DNA of 64,000 nucleotides, taken from contig JAAVTG010000538.1 of NCBI GenBank assembly GCA_011947345.1, positions 806,001 to 870,000 of the forward strand, written 5' to 3'. Shown one piece after another: positions 1 to 11,178 of this stretch. Origin of the DNA: Phytophthora quininea. Lineage: Eukaryota > Oomycota > Peronosporomycetes > Peronosporales > Peronosporaceae. The translations under genes and the position numbers were made by a program. The notes under the pieces are model-generated. The model was not told the origin of the DNA. It ran no database searches and was given only the letters and a program-made list of their open reading frames with translations. Within the stretch, counting starts at the first letter, position 1. Each line of letters begins with the position of its first letter.

Positions 1-575
1 ACTCATTTCCTAACGTGTCGAAGCTCTCATTTGGTCCAGCAGGTCGAGATGGCCCAGGCGAAAATGTACTGCTTGCGGGGGCCCTGTTAGATGAGGGTTT
101 GTTCCGGCCTACGACTCATTGACAGACCGAGAAAGCTGGTGAGATACTTCTACCGAGCTCTGTTCAAACAGCTGCTGGCTGAATTTCTAAGAGGGAGCTT
201 CACAACGCCATGGCGGGCTTGTTTAAGATGAGAATTGTCTGCGCTTCAGACCTGCCCATCACCAGCTTGTGCTTAGTACACACCATGTGCGGGTCACAAG
301 CACAACCATCCTCGCTTTGCAGCCCAAATGGCACACTCAACATTGAAGCCTAATTTCCTAAAGCAGGTCGATAGCTCTGAAAAGTATAGTGTATCGACTG
401 TACCGTGAGGAACTTCCTCAAGGAGCACCGGAAAACAACCTGCAGCCTGTTGTGGCTCGTTGCGATTGATGACATGAGAAGTTAATGCACGATCGATGCC
501 TGCGCCACTCTCGATTTCGCGCGGCAGCTCTCAACTTCTCCCCAGGATCAAGTCAAGTCGGAAGCCAACCCAGCG
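1..575. other. No gene recognised
   Basis: No open frame in this stretch resembles a known protein and none is long. It precedes a secreted-effector candidate, so its distal part probably holds that gene's promoter. I see no clear initiator motif close to the start codon at 576. Confidence 0.4.
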
Positions 576-969
576 ATGATCGTTCGAAACCTTTTGGTGG
601 TGCTTGCAGTCTTCATGTTGGCGGTCAGCATTGATATCGTGTCTGCCAAGCCGGAATTGGGTCGCTTCAGGCATTTCGAATCGATACCTTTGAATGCGGC
701 AGCGATGGATCAAGCTCGCGACCTCGACAACGTCCAGCGAAATTTGCGAACCCACACGACGGCGCAAAACAAGAAGGACGACGAGAGTTCGACCAAGATT
801 TGGGAGACGGTGAAGAAAGGGGGTTAATGTCTTGAGCTCAAAGCAGAAGATCTTGGCCTGGCTGAGGAAGAACCAAAAGACCGTCCGACCGTGGTTTCTT
901 CGAGCGCCGAAGATGACCTTCCTTACACTTAATCGCGCCGAGAACCTCGACAACAAAGACTTGCCTTAA
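576..969 (+). CDS. RxLR-type secreted effector candidate (frame broken)
   Basis: The ATG opens a hydrophobic signal peptide (about residues 1-24, ending near VSA). An RNLR motif follows at residues 55-58 and an acidic DDES at 68-71, in the place of the RxLR and dEER motifs that mark host-translocated effectors of oomycetes. The frame then stops after only 83 codons, right behind a run of five G at 819-823. Another frame continues directly with a Trp- and Lys-rich C-terminal stretch (about 835-966) typical of effector domains and ends in TAA at 967-969. The break therefore looks like a one-base excess in the G run or a real mutation. The function of the effector domain is unknown. The motif is seen; host translocation is inferred from the family. 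Confidence 0.6.
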
Positions 970-2373
970 CCCCGATCAAAAACGTAATGATTTACACGTG
1001 TCCAACCGAAGTACTGGCCACTTTCATTCGGAGGCTTCTTCTACCTTTGATACTGCGACATAAATTCCGTTCGATGCTGCGGCCGATACGCTTCAAGATA
1101 TTCTCATCGCTTCTTTCGGGTTTGAGGACCCCATGTGGAGTATTTCTGGGATTATGGCAATAGGCGCTGTATGACCACTCGACAACATTCGTTGGAAGCT
1201 GACGTGGCTGTGCTGTCGTTGCGGTTTGACTCGCCATAACACCTCACCGCGACTCAATCTGTGTGATCCCTGGTACGAGTGCTACGGCTGCAACCCGAGC
1301 AAACAGTCTTCATTTTGTTGCAACGGCTTCGTACTCGCGCGCTTTAGTGTGAGACTTATCCCAATCACGTCCAGAGACGCCCTGTTACGACAAGGCAAGT
1401 GAATGAAATTCAGTTGTGGAAGTGCACAACCGCCGTAACCAACACATGCCAGTTCTTTGCTGGTAGTCGCAGTATCCTCAGCCCGAACAAACCTCGAGTT
1501 CTTTGGTTCCTCGTTGACTCGTGGACAAACCGATGGCAACCCGAAAGGGTGAAGGACATTAAACTCGAATATCGGAACATCAACAATGCAGCTTCGAGCA
1601 CGAAAAACATCCTACTGCAGGACTACCAAGTTCTTCTGTGAACGGGGCTCGTCGATAAAACAATGGACCGAGAACTTCATCTAGAACGGAGATGGCATGC
1701 ACAAACATTCGTTCGATCAGATCCGTTTTCGATTACTACGGTAGTCTTCTCGATCGAGTAAGCAACGCTGACAAAGAGCATGAGGCCTTCGAGTCGGTAG
1801 CGAGTACTTTGGGTAGGACAAGTGCTTACCCTGACTGCAGTCGAGAATGTGTTACAGTTTCTCTATCTGTCGTGTCGCACTGATTTTCAACCTGATAGTC
1901 CGATTGCGAAAGAGATTCTTGTCGTGGTTGTCGCGAGTTGCACGCTGAAGTCACGTAAGTGTGAAAGTACCTACATGTAGAATCCCGCAAAACTCAACCA
2001 GGTACACAGAACGAATTCAACTACCTTCCAAATCGTTTTGGAAGTTGTATACAGCTGCTGTTTATGATGGCGAACCGTGAGTATTCAACCGCGCAAGTTC
2101 CAGTCGACGATATCGTCGGGTAAGTGGTCCGAAAAGCAACCACGCCACCAGCGCAAAGAGCCAAGTGGCTGCTTCGAGTGCGATGACGAGCCCTACTTGG
2201 TAGGTAAGGAGATTTACTTCCGCGGTCCTGGTGTATTTTCTGACCCCCAAGTGGTTGCAGTGCAATACAACCTGTAATCGACCGGTTTACTTGACGCCAT
2301 TCGTCCACAGTGTTTGCGCGCCAGGTCATCTTTTTGGCGCAGTTTACTCGCCACGACCAGCGTCACTGACGAC
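970..2373. other. Unassigned region with coding-like fragments
   Basis: No recognisable gene. Short plus-strand frames at about 1399-1641 (Trp-rich) and 2077-2277 (containing ECDDEPYLVGKE) have protein-like composition, but I could not join them or name a family. They could be remnants of a decayed gene or exons broken by sequence errors. Confidence 0.3.
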
Positions 2374-2384
2374 TCATTCTCGTT
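2374..2384 (+). promoter_or_regulatory. Initiator-like element of the bZIP-like gene
   Basis: The sequence TCATTCTCGTT lies about 40 bases upstream of the ATG at 2425. It fits the TCAYTYY core of the oomycete initiator (Inr) element. Assignment rests on motif and spacing only. Confidence 0.4.
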
Positions 2385-2424
2385 ATTGCCACAGATATCA
2401 CCACCAAAAGCTGTCAATATCATC

Positions 2425-3169
2425 ATGGACTTTGAAGATGACCAGTCCATCCTCGAGCACGTGTTTGCACTTATCGACTCTGCGTCCGAGTTCGGCAGCG
2501 AATGTTGTCGATCCGATACCAGTGACTCATCATCGCATAGCGACGCAGAAGAGGTTAATCGTCCTTCAAGCATTCGCCAACAGCGTACCGCTGCGACCAA
2601 GAAGAAGCGTATTCGACGACCAGAGACGTCGTCGACCGCGTTCCAACGCAAGCGGAAAGCGGAAGTGCTCGCTCTTCGAGAAGAGTCCGAAGCGCTTGAA
2701 GCCAAGTTGAGAGACGCCAAACAGCAACGCGAACAACTGCGGCCAACGCTTTTGGATGGTGTCACACAAGAACACACGCGCTATGACTGGTGCGAACAAG
2801 CACTCGAGCAGTATCACTTGCGTCTTCGGGCTGAAAGGCTAAACCTCTCGTTGAGAGCAAGTCTGGACGACCAAGTCCGCGTGAATGGAGAGATCCTCGC
2901 CAACTTACGCAAGCGGTTCTTAACACTCGGTACGTTCGTGTTCCCTTACACACAGCCCATTAAGACATGCTCTAACAAACCATTTTGCAACCAGGAACTA
3001 GTTGCAATGCTCGCGAAAAAGCCCCGCAACCTCAGATTTGACATCTATCAACCACCATCTCACTGAGATTCTACAACTCGAGCTACGAGCCGAACGACTC
3101 AATCAAGAACGACTCGACATCTGCAAACAGCACAACACAATGCCAACACCACTCGAACACATCGTCTGA
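2425..3169 (+). CDS. bZIP-like coiled-coil protein, two exons
   Basis: The protein starts MDFEDDQSILEHVFALIDS, an acidic leader also seen in the paralog family further along the window. A Ser-rich stretch, a Lys/Arg-rich segment (TKKKRIRRP and QRKRKAEVLALREE) and leucine heptads follow, as in a bZIP DNA-binding and dimerisation unit. Exon 1 is 2425-2929 and a GT-AG intron spans 2930-2994. Exon 2 ends at TGA 3167-3169 with more leucine heptads (LTEILQLELRAERLNQERL). Exon 2 changes frame at the A5 run 3016-3020, where one missing A explains the break. Unlike its relatives it has no C-terminal START-like domain. A nuclear transcription-factor role is inferred from the basic coiled coil, not shown. 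Confidence 0.6.
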
Positions 3170-3336
3170 CATTGAAACTTAGCAATAAACAACTGCCAAA
3201 GGCAACTTCTCCATTTTGTACCCATCTCATTATGTACCCACCTGTTCGTACACTTTTTTTTTGGTCTCACATAGCAAAAAGCAGCCTTTGTATCCGTCCA
3301 GCTCCCGTCCGCAGGCCTCCCCTCGCCTCCGCCGCC

Positions 3337-6300
3337 ATGGGGATCCCTCGCTTCTACCGCTACATGTCGGAGAGGTACCCTCTCCTGAACCAGCCCATCT
3401 CGGACGTCTCGCTGCTGCCCGAGTTCGACGCCTTCTACCTCGACATGAATGGCATCGTGCACAACTGTACGCACTCGGATGCGGCCGACGACGCGCTCAA
3501 TTCGCTGTCTCTGCAGGCGCAGCTGCACGGCATCTTCACCTACTTGGACAGACTAGTGACCCACATCATTAAACCCAAGAAATTGCTGTACATTGCGTTG
3601 GACGGCGTCGCGCCCAGGGCCAAACTGAACCAGCAACGCTCTCGCCGCTTCCGTGCCGGTCTGGAACGCCAGGAAGCGCTGGAGAAGGAGAGGCACATGC
3701 AGATCAAGCTCGAGGACGAGAAGAACGGCGTCAAGGCCAAGAAAGTGAATAAGTTCGACTCCAACTGCATCACTCCCGGCACGGAGTTTCTGAGCACTTT
3801 AAGTCAGCATTTAGTGTACTTTGTGCGTCAGAAGATGAAGAACGACCCACTCTGGGCCAGACTGGAGGTTTTCTTCTCTGGTAGTGAAGTTCCCGGGGAA
3901 GGAGAGCACAAGATCGTCGAATTCATTCGCCACAGGAAGATGACGACGGACTATGAAGCCAACATGCGCCACTGCATGTACGGCAGCGACGCAGACTTGA
4001 TGCTGCTTGGACTGATGACCCATGAGCCCCATTTTACTCTGGTAAGAGAGACGGTAGTATGGGGAAATCAACACAAGAAGGTGGCGGCTAAGCAGATCGA
4101 AGAGCAGCAGTGGCAGCTAGTACATTTGAGCTTGTTCCGAGAGTATTTGATGCTCGAGATGAGGGTACAGCCCCTCTAGATGGTGAGCGGATGTTGGACG
4201 ATTTCATCCTGCTGACGTTCTTGCTCGGGAATGACTTCATCCCGCACAGTCCGACGTTGGAGATTAGTGAGGACGCCATCCCGTTGCTACTTAAAACGTA
4301 TCGGGAGCTGTTGGAGAACCACAAGGGAAGTTACTTGACCTGTAGTGGCGAGATCACCAACTTGAAATTACTGCAGGAGCTGTTCCAAATCATTGGCAAC
4401 CAAGAAGAGGAGATCCTAGTAAATCGAGCCATGGAGGAGCAGCGACGGTCGAGTCGTCGCGGTGGCGGTCGACAGTCGAAACAACACGCAGTTAATGAAG
4501 TAGATGTACAGAAGGCCATTATGGCGCTACGAGACGACGATGATGACGATGTTCCTCCTCCTTTGATGGATGAAGATGAGGAGGAGGATGAAGAAGAAGC
4601 CGAACGAGCTTTACTGGAGGCCCTGGATGGCCCTGAAGAGACCAGAGAGTCTCAAGAGAGCGAGCGCGAGGTACTTATGCTGGTTGGAAGTGAGAGTTTC
4701 CAAGATACCAAGTGGAATTACTATGAACGCAAATATGGTATTAAACGCGGCAATGGAGATGCCGGAAACAAGGAGCTAGAGCAGGTAAAGAGGCATTACA
4801 TGGAGGCACTAGTCTGGTGCCTCGCTTACTACTTCCAAGGCCCACCGTCCTGGTCCTGGTACTACCCATACCACTACTCGCCGATGGTCTCCGACCTCAC
4901 CGACATTGAGGAGATGACTGCAAGCATTACATTTAAGGATGACGATGGCCCTCTTCTGCCGTTTGAGCAGCTCATGTCGAATCTGCCGTCCACCAGCTCC
5001 CACCTTGTGCCAGAGCCTTATCGGTTCCTGATGGTCTCGCCACTTTCACCTATCAAACACTTCTACCCCGAGACGTTCGCAATTGATATGGAAGGCAAGC
5101 GCAATGCTTGGGAAGGTGTCAACCTGCTGCCGTTTATCGACGTGACGCTGTTAAAACAAGCGATCGCTCAATATTGCCCAGACGCGAAGCTCACTAAAGC
5201 CGAGAAGCAGCGGAATAAGCTCCAGCTGTTGCCCGTTCGCATCGTGCGAGATATGACTGTGCTCGACACTTTGAAATCCACTCTACCTGGCGTCGTTGGG
5301 TTCCCAGACGTGCTTTACTGCAACACTCGCGTGGAAGAGTATCAACTGCCAGCAATCCCTGACGGTAAGTTCCAGAGCAAGCTTATGGACGGCGTTGTTC
5401 TTCCCCTCGCTGGGTTCCCTTCACTCTACACTGTACCTCTTGAGAGTACTTGTATTGCTAGTGTTGGCTTGAATTGTTTTGGTATGAGCTCGCGGAAATC
5501 CAGTCTAATCCTGCAGCTTCCAGCTCCTGCTAAACTGAACGACGGAGGGAAGGCTTCTGATGACGAGATCAACCCTGGCGAGCTGTTGGGGACTACAGTT
5601 TTGGCCAACTGGCCGAACCTTCACGAGGTTCTCGTCGTGGGAGTTAGCACTCTATCTGGAGAGTACAGACTGAAACATCAGACTCGTAAGCATGCTAATC
5701 ACGGCCGTAAGAAGAGTGACGTAGTCTTCACCCCGTACACCGGCGACGAAAAGAGTGCGTGGGCATACTACGCACAGACGGAGGTGGTCAAGCTGCTGTC
5801 TGGCCGAGGAGTGCCTGGCAGTGGAGGCATTGATTTAGGAAGAACGGGAATTACGGTAGTGTTGCACGTGCTTCCTCTTCAAGGTATGGTATCGAACCCG
5901 CTCACTGGAGCCATTGAGAAGAAGTTTGGCGAGACGGAAGCGTTCGTTCCTATCCAGCTGAGTGTTCGCAATCGAAAGTTACTAGACGCGCGATTCGAAG
6001 AGTTTGGCACACTTCCTCTTAGCGAGCGGTTCCCCGTGGACTCGAAGGCGCTTATTACTGACGGCAAATGGCTCGGATGCACAGCTATTGTCCGCTCCCA
6101 GGACGAAGAAGAGCATACTGTGACTGTGCATGTGAACACGATCGACCAGGAGCCGCCGTTTGGGTACGTGATCGCACAGCAGATCACTGACAAGTTCTTC
6201 CCAGGCTACTTGGTTGCTCAGAAGCTGGGCATTTCGCCATCTACTCTTGGTCTTATCACAGGCAGCGTGATTATCAAACCCAGCGGCACTGACATTGGTC

Positions 6301-8094
6301 TAAACATTCGATACCGTAAGGAGCTGTTACTCCCAGGCTTCTGTCGTCTTGCCAGTAAGGATAGCAATAGCGCCAATGGAGCTGGAGATGTAAATGTTTG
6401 GAGAAGAGGGGATATCGTTAAAATCGTGGGAACCAGCGGCAGCAATGAAGGCACTGAGAACTCCCGCGGACCTTCGCCTGGCCGAAGTGCCGGTGGACCT
6501 TCGTGGGAATACACGGAACGCGCTATACAGCTGATCGCTGCGTTCAAAAGGCGTTCCCTGAGGTCATTCAAAGCTTGATTCGCCTTCCATTCGCCACGAC
6601 ATACCAAGGCAGAGAAGTCTTTGGCATTGACGATGCAGAACGCGTTGAAGTGAAGACCGAAGCAGTCAAGCAATGGATCGAACAGCAACATTTAGGAGCG
6701 GGTGAACACTCGAAGCACATTCCGATTACTTCGGAGTATATTGCACTGAACGCGGTCCGCGCTATGGAAGCGGCTGGCACATTGCGAGCTAAAGAGCGCG
6801 CTAAGGCAGCCGAACAACAGCGTCGTGCACCTGTCGTTGCTTCTATCATTGCGGCTGACTTGTTCCGCCCCAATCCGCTTGTCAACCAGGACCTCACAGG
6901 TCACGAAGTCTCGCAACGTGCTTCGTTAAACCAGGGAGCGCCTCACCTCGGTGATCGTGTGATTAACATCAGCGCACGTGGAGTTCCCTTTGGCCATCGA
7001 GGTACGGTCGTTGCTACTCATGTGAGTAGCAAATGTGTGGAAGTCTTATTTGACGAGAGCTTCACTGGAGGAGAAGCACTCTACGGCACCACCAGCCTCG
7101 ATCGCGGCAAGATTGTAGCTTGGAACAATTTGCTGTGTGTGTCGCTTCCTCCAGGCACCAAAAGCCGCAAGAACCACTCGAATCGTAAGCAGAGCGGCAA
7201 TGGCCAACGAGCCAACAACCCGAAGAGTGCACCGCAGCGTACAGCTCCCAATGGGATGCCTGTGATCACCACGAACAGCCACGTGCCGAAGAAGCTTCTG
7301 ACACCTTCGCACGTGCAGAACGACAAAGCTGCTGCTCCTAAAACGCCGCTAGTTCCGCCTCCGATTCCCAGCGCAATGCCAGCGCCTCCAAACCCCGAGA
7401 AGATCCAGGAGTTGATTCAGAAGTGGAGTCATAAGGGCCCTACTGCTGCTCAAAGCGAACAAACGCCAGCATCTCCAAAGTCCGTAGCTACACCGCCGGC
7501 TGCTGAGCCGGATGTGGCGGAGCAAAAGCTGGCGCCATCGGTAGCGGCCCTCTTCTCAGCAGCCGAAGCAGCAGCCCCAGCTCCTCCTACACCTGCAGCC
7601 GACCCTGTCATGGGCTTGTTCCCTCATGTATACGATCAATCTGCTGGTGCTTCAACACTGCTGGCGCCTCCTTTGCCTGGGGCACCAGCTCCTCAGTATA
7701 TGCCACCGCAGCAAATGTTCTACGGCGGACAACCGCCAGCGCCTGGACAGCCCCAACTCTTCGTGATGCCTGATGGCTCAGTTGGGCCGATGTATGCTCC
7801 GCCGCCTGCTCCATTTGTCCCGCAACAAGCGCCGATGCCTCCAAGCGAAGAAGAGTACCCTCCTCTTGGGTCTGCGTCTGCTAAGAGTGACAAAAGCCAA
7901 ACGCAGCGTCGGAGAGCGACGCATCAAAGACGAAGCGCAACTCGCGCAGTGGACGTGGTAGGAAGACAGGTTCGACCACTGCTACTCCAAATGGGAATAC
8001 CGCAGACAAACAGGGAGGAGGTCAGAAGAAATGGGTGCCAAAGCAGCTCTTGATGCCGTCGCAGATCATGCGCCAGCAGAAACCTCAGCAGTAA
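3337..8094 (+). CDS. XRN1: 5'-3' exoribonuclease XRN1
   Basis: The ATG at 3337 gives MGIPRFYRYMSERYPL, the invariant XRN N-terminus. The conserved nuclease core follows, with DMNGIVHNC, YIALDGVAPRAKLNQQR, GSEVPGEGEHKI and YGSDADLMLLGL carrying the acidic metal-binding residues, and then LVGNDFIPH-like GNDFIPH at about 4230. The remainder holds the PAZ/KOW/SH3-like regions and a Pro/Gln-rich tail. About 1,585 codons matches cytoplasmic XRN1 rather than the shorter nuclear XRN2. XRN1 degrades decapped mRNA from the 5' end. The frame changes three times, each time by one missing base: G3 at 4163-4165, A4 at 6546-6549 and A4 at 7892-7895. The last frame ends at TAA 8092-8094. No introns fit these breaks, and an essential gene is unlikely to carry three mutations, so I read them as sequence errors. 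Confidence 0.92.
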
Positions 8095-8289
8095 AACTTT
8101 GGTGTTGCAGCGGAGTCATAGCCGACTAGAGTATGTCAAAAATACACCTTGCACCGTGTTGAGGCCCCAGCTCAGGCTCTTGAGCTCGTCCTAAGAGCAC
8201 GACTCGCAATCATCAGTACGAAAGGCAAGACAAACCTTTCCTCGAAAGTGTCTTCAAGAGTTATGGGCAAGTACTGACCAGCAAGGTGG

Positions 8290-8300
8290 TCATTTTGTTT
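8290..8300 (+). promoter_or_regulatory. Initiator-like element
   Basis: TCATTTTGTTT sits about 15-25 bases before the ATG at 8315 and matches the oomycete Inr core. Motif and spacing are the only evidence. Confidence 0.4.
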
Positions 8301-8314
8301 TCTCATCACCAACA

Positions 8315-8946
8315 ATGGCAACGGCCAAAGCAAATCTTACATCGGCTGCCAGTCAGAAACACGTTGCAGCCGACCACCATGGTGGTGAATTTGGAGATAA
8401 GGTGTCCACAATCGACCACCTACCACGCGGGACTGCGCTAAATGTTGCACGGACGCAGACTACCAAGGACGCGTCGATCTCGAGACATATCACCAAGGGC
8501 GCGTCCACGTCGACCGCTTTGACGACCAAGCTCGTGCACCACACCACCCTCAAATCCACCACCACCGCTACCGCCACCAATAACAACGACCATGGTAATG
8601 GTGAACTTCCACCACTATCAAGTGAAGGAACATTGGCAAACTCCGACTCGACACTGAGACTTGCAGAAGCTGCAGACTTGGCGAGGAGAGCAGCTCGACG
8701 TGTCTCTGCGATGAAAAAGCGGAGCAGGAACGTCGATCTGAAGAGGAGAAAGCTCGACAGGCGAAGACTGAACAAGACAAACGGCGTCTGAACCACGTCG
8801 CCCACGCCAAACAACGTCGTCGATCGGAAATCTACGCTCTCAACGCTATTCTGCGAGAGCTGCAGCAAGAGAAAATCGCCAACTTCATCGCAGCGCAGAA
8901 ACAACAAAGCGAAACCATGCCACAAGTCCAAGCTGTCGGCGTGTAG
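8315..8946 (+). CDS. Thr-rich basic coiled-coil (bZIP-like) protein
   Basis: The N-terminal 110 residues are rich in Thr, Ser, His and Ala and look disordered. The C-terminal part, read in the frame entered after the A5 run at 8714-8718, is highly charged (EKAEQERRSEEEKARQAKTE). It contains NHVAHAKQRRRSEIYALNA, an N-x7-R spacing like a bZIP basic region, followed by leucine-rich helix. The stop is TAG at 8944-8946. In the uninterrupted first frame the protein would end at 8791 with a random-looking basic tail, so one missing A in the run is the better reading. Probable nuclear DNA-binding protein by inference; no specific family recognised. Confidence 0.5.
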
Positions 8947-9175
8947 AGCTCTGTTAATCGATAAATTTCGTGGTCATCGTGTTTTTTTTGTCGATGAGCT
9001 TTTGGCCACAGATCTGTTCTCCATTACTATCATAGCTGGGTCAAGAGTCTTGACTCAAGACTGTCGCCGAGTAAGAGATACGACAACGAGAATGTTTTTA
9101 TCACTCCAGGAGGGCTTGTATGCAGTAGTTGAGCTCTTTGCTGATCAATATATCAGCACTCTGGGGAGCGTGGAG

Positions 9176-10418
9176 TTAAACATTCTTCTTCAGCTGGAGA
9201 GTGGATGCCGAGTAGACCTGCGGTCCAACTGGCAGCATGCGTGCGCACCATCCCACCCAGCCTTCGCACTTGTTCGTGGGGTGTTGAAGCCGCTCTGGCG
9301 AATCACCAACCATCGCAAACAAATATCAGCGAAACACCATTACAACCAGAATATTCGATGAGCTCACCGTGCTTCCGAGTCTTCTCCAGCCTGAGCTCCT
9401 CCACGCGTTGTCCTGTCGAGCAGTGGGTGGTTCATTAGAAACAAATAGCAGCCAGCTCATGGTGATGAACCATACCTTGCTTCATCTTTTCCAGCTCTAG
9501 CAGTCACAAACATACAATGTCAGAACAGTACACAAGACCACGAAATAAGTTTTAAGTCGTACCTCCTTGCGGGAGCTGGACGAGCATGTCGACCACTCCT
9601 CCGCCGGCAGTCTCTTCCAGCCCAAAGACAGACTTGACCTGGTCCGCTGGATCCATCCTCGAGTACTTCTCCATCGCAGCGGCGGCTTCGGCTGATGTGG
9701 CGATGCCATTCCGTAGTTGTTGGCAGGCGACCGTCTTGGTCGTCATGCAGCGGCCGTTGCTCTTCGCGAGATAAAGCTCCATGCCATCGGCCGCGAACGG
9801 AAACTTGAGCTGCTGCTGGATGGCTCGCTTCAAGTCCCGCACTGTTCTGTCCTTGTCGATAGACACCGTCCAGGCGGTGCCTTCGCCGACTACGACGTAG
9901 TTGATCCTCTGCGTGGTCAGAGAGACTTGCAATGTTGTTGCTGCTCGAGGCTTCTGCGAACCGCCTCTCTTTGCCTTGCTTGACGCGCTCCACCTCTACA
10001 AGCACAGCAACGTCGAGTCAACGCACAGACACAACCAACAAAGCCAAGAGTATCTTCGCCGCGTACCTCCTTGCGGGAGCTGGACGAGCATGTCGACCAC
10101 TCCTCCGCCGGCAGTCTCTTCCAGCCCAAAGACAGACTTGACCTGGTCCGCTGGATCCATCCTCGAGTACTTCTCCATCGCAGCGGCGGCTTCGGCTGAT
10201 GTGGCGATGCCATTTCGTAGTTGTTGGCAGGCGACCGTCTTGGTCGTCATGCAGCGGCCGTTGCTCTTCGCGAGATAAAGTTCCATGCCATCGGCCGCGA
10301 ACGGAAACTTGAGCTGCTGCTGGATGGCCCGCTTCAAGTCCCGCACTGTTCTGTCCTTGTCGATAGACACCGTCCAGGCGGTGCCTTCGCCGACCACGAC
10401 GTAGTTGATCCTCTGCAT
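9176..10418 (-). CDS. CRN-like protein with a duplicated header, several short exons
   Basis: The first exon (10418-10067) starts MQRINYVVVGEGTAWTVSID, carries MELYLAKSNG (an LFLAK-type motif) and ends VVDMLVQLPQG, which resembles the HVLVxxP end of the Crinkler translocation header. A GT-AG intron (10066-9996) leads to a short charged exon (VERVKQGKERRF). A second, almost identical header follows (about 9920-9563), but its start codon reads ACG instead of ATG. Downstream exons with good splice sites are 9496-9476, 9412-9368 and 9294-9176, encoding a coiled-coil piece (QRVEELRLEKTRKH) and a Cys/Trp-containing tail ending at TAA 9178-9176. CRN proteins act inside host cells after secretion. 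No toxic C-terminal domain is visible, so this may be a header-only or recombined gene. Confidence 0.55.
9559..9918 (+). repeat. Tandem duplicate of the CRN header, copy 1
   Basis: This 360-bp stretch matches 10063-10422 at a constant offset of 504 bases with only a few substitutions. It includes the exon and its GT donor. The copy has lost the ATG (ACG on the minus strand). Confidence 0.9.
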
Positions 10419-10422
10419 GGTC
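10063..10422 (+). repeat. Tandem duplicate of the CRN header, copy 2
   Basis: Partner of 9559-9918. This copy retains the ATG start codon (minus strand, 10418) and is probably the ancestral 5' exon. Confidence 0.9.
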
Positions 10423-10424
10423 GT

Positions 10425-11084
10425 GCTTGTCAGTTTGAAGCAATCAGCGCACTTTTTCTCAGATGCAATTTTGGTAAATTGATGGCACATTCGACTGTTG
10501 GTTGACTCTCGCGTTGGGACGGGAACTTTCCTGGCATTGCGCCGTACGACGGCGCGTGTCACGTCGGTGTCCTGCTGCGCCGCCCCCGCAACTAAGCCAC
10601 CACCTCGTCGCTGAGGACCGGTGTGAGCTCGCACCCTAGCGGCAGGCCCAGAGACGGAGGCCACCCAAGCAGACGCAGCATGGCCGCGCCGATGGAGCTG
10701 CTGCGGCTGATGGTCAGCGTGTGCAGCCTCGGGGACACGTAGCCCCGTCGGAGTCGGTGGTGCTGACGGTGGTGTCGGAGCGGCGGCTGTCGTCGCTGAA
10801 GCTGGAGCTTCGGACGGAGACCTAGCGACGCGCCGTCGGTGCTTGGCTCTTGGTGGAGACCGAGTGGAGCCGGAACGTGCGCGGGGAATGGATCGCAAGA
10901 TTTCAAGCTCTCGACCGGGCCCCGGTCGACTATTTGAGGACATTTGACCGAGTGGAGAAGTTGCTAAGCGTTGATGCTTGGCAGGTTACTTGATGCTTGT
11001 GGATGAGAAGCCCACTGGCTGCACAAGTGCTCACTGACGCAGTGAATGACCACACGTTGCACCACACGTTGTTGCTACCCAAGC
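10425..11084. other. GC-rich unassigned stretch
   Basis: Long minus-strand frames run through 10425-10943, but their Ala/Pro/Arg/Ser-rich translation in two frames looks like composition rather than a conserved protein. No family recognised. It contains the upstream region of the CRN-like gene. Confidence 0.35.
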
Positions 11085-11174
11085 CTTCAACGTAGCAAAC
11101 CGAACGTGTCGACGAGGCTCACTCGAGTGCTCCTGGTCTGGGAACAAAGTCGAAGTTTTCACTGCATCCGGAAG
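11085..11174 (+). repeat. Displaced 90-bp copy of an IQ-protein gene fragment
   Basis: This 90-bp stretch is identical to 14668-14757 except for one base (C at 11091, T at 14674). On the minus strand it encodes the segment around TSTLFPDQEHSSEPRRHVRF of the IQ-motif protein. It ends five bases before the start codon of the armadillo-like gene. Confidence 0.92.
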
Positions 11175-11178
11175 CTGG

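Noticed and set aside
2021..2777. Long minus-strand frames over the bZIP-like gene
   Set aside because: They mirror the coding bias of the plus-strand gene (Ser/Arg/Leu-rich shadow) and show no motif.
6503..6578. Programmed -1 frameshift in XRN1 at the A4 run
   Set aside because: The site lacks a canonical X-XXY-YYZ heptamer, and the same one-base deficit appears at homopolymers of many unrelated genes, so sequence error is simpler.
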